Origin: Syngnathus acus
Taxonomy: Eukaryota > Chordata > Actinopteri > Syngnathiformes > Syngnathidae
Direction of reading: 5' to 3'
DNA: 64,000 nt
Assembly (NCBI RefSeq): GCF_901709675.1
Contig: NC_051095.1
Span: 20,055,456-20,119,455, forward strand
The position numbers were made by a program, and so were the translations under genes. Below are positions 63,767 through 64,000 of the stretch, piece by piece (within the stretch, counting starts at the first letter, position 1; every line of letters starts with the position of its first letter). The notes under the pieces are model-generated. The model had not been told where the DNA came from and ran no database searches. It saw nothing but the letters and a program-made list of their open reading frames with translations.

Positions 63767-64000
63767 TTTGAGCACCTATTTGTGCTTAAAGCTTGAGCTT
63801 TACTGGAATATATCACACTGGGTCATCCCGGGACTTTCCATGCCATGACAACAGGCACCAGCCTCCACCTAGCTCTCAAGTTAACAAGCTTCCGGGGCAT
63901 TTCTTGGCCCGGCGGACGGGCTCATGTGCAGCGTCACCTTCTCTCACTTGGGATTTTAAATGATGTCACCCAGCTGTTGTGTAAATTTTTGCATCCAGTG
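63061..64000. other. Right-hand end, no gene seen
   Basis: Contains a (TA)n run near 63725-63760 and a poly-T. The remaining frames are short and carry no domain. Confidence 0.6.

Overview
This is vertebrate chromosomal DNA, almost certainly from a teleost fish. Genes are split by GT-AG introns, non-coding DNA is AT-rich, microsatellites are abundant, and the repeats (tRNA-headed SINEs, L2-like LINE ends, Tc1, hAT and TA-flanked inverted-repeat elements) are of fish type. I assembled the gene models by hand: every junction keeps reading phase, and exon lengths were checked by arithmetic. No bacterial, CRISPR, rRNA or stand-alone tRNA features are seen.

Layout. (1) 1-6.1 kb, minus strand: the 5' end of a proton-coupled amino acid transporter gene (slc36a family). 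Three exons are visible, plus a CpG-rich promoter with a perfect GTCACGTGAC CLEAR-type site; the rest lies off the left edge. (2) 6.1-10.4 kb: non-coding, with a complete 762-bp non-autonomous hAT element. (3) 10.4-12.6 kb, minus: tmem35a (NACHO), two exons, 167 aa. (4) 13.8-17.65 kb, minus: arl13a, eight exons, 374 aa. (5) 17.7-24.5 kb: repeat-rich intergenic DNA. (6) 24.5-32.6 kb: a candidate 65-aa membrane microprotein on minus, divergent from xkrx on plus (three exons, 479 aa). (7) 35.9-41.6 kb, plus: nox1, thirteen exons, 565 aa. (8) 43.7-56.4 kb, minus: cstf2, thirteen exons, 507 aa, with a large intron that holds a tandem duplication and a 2.1-kb inverted-repeat element filled with 251-bp satellite units. 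(9) 56.4-64 kb: repeat-rich DNA with two L2-like LINE ends, one nested inside a Tc1 transposase remnant.

The order tmem35a - arl13a - xkrx - nox1 - cstf2, with these orientations, matches human Xq22.1 (from memory). TRMT2B is not found between tmem35a and arl13a, and the slc36a gene is not a human Xq22 neighbour. The genes do not form a pathway. They cover acetylcholine-receptor assembly (tmem35a), a ciliary GTPase (arl13a), an XK-type membrane protein (xkrx), superoxide production (nox1), mRNA 3'-end formation (cstf2) and lysosomal or plasma-membrane amino acid transport (slc36a).

I found no convincing new multi-gene system. The most interesting signals are the divergent microprotein at the xkrx promoter, the filled and empty insertion sites that date two mobile elements inside this one window, the satellite-bearing transposon in cstf2, and the CLEAR-like site upstream of slc36a.
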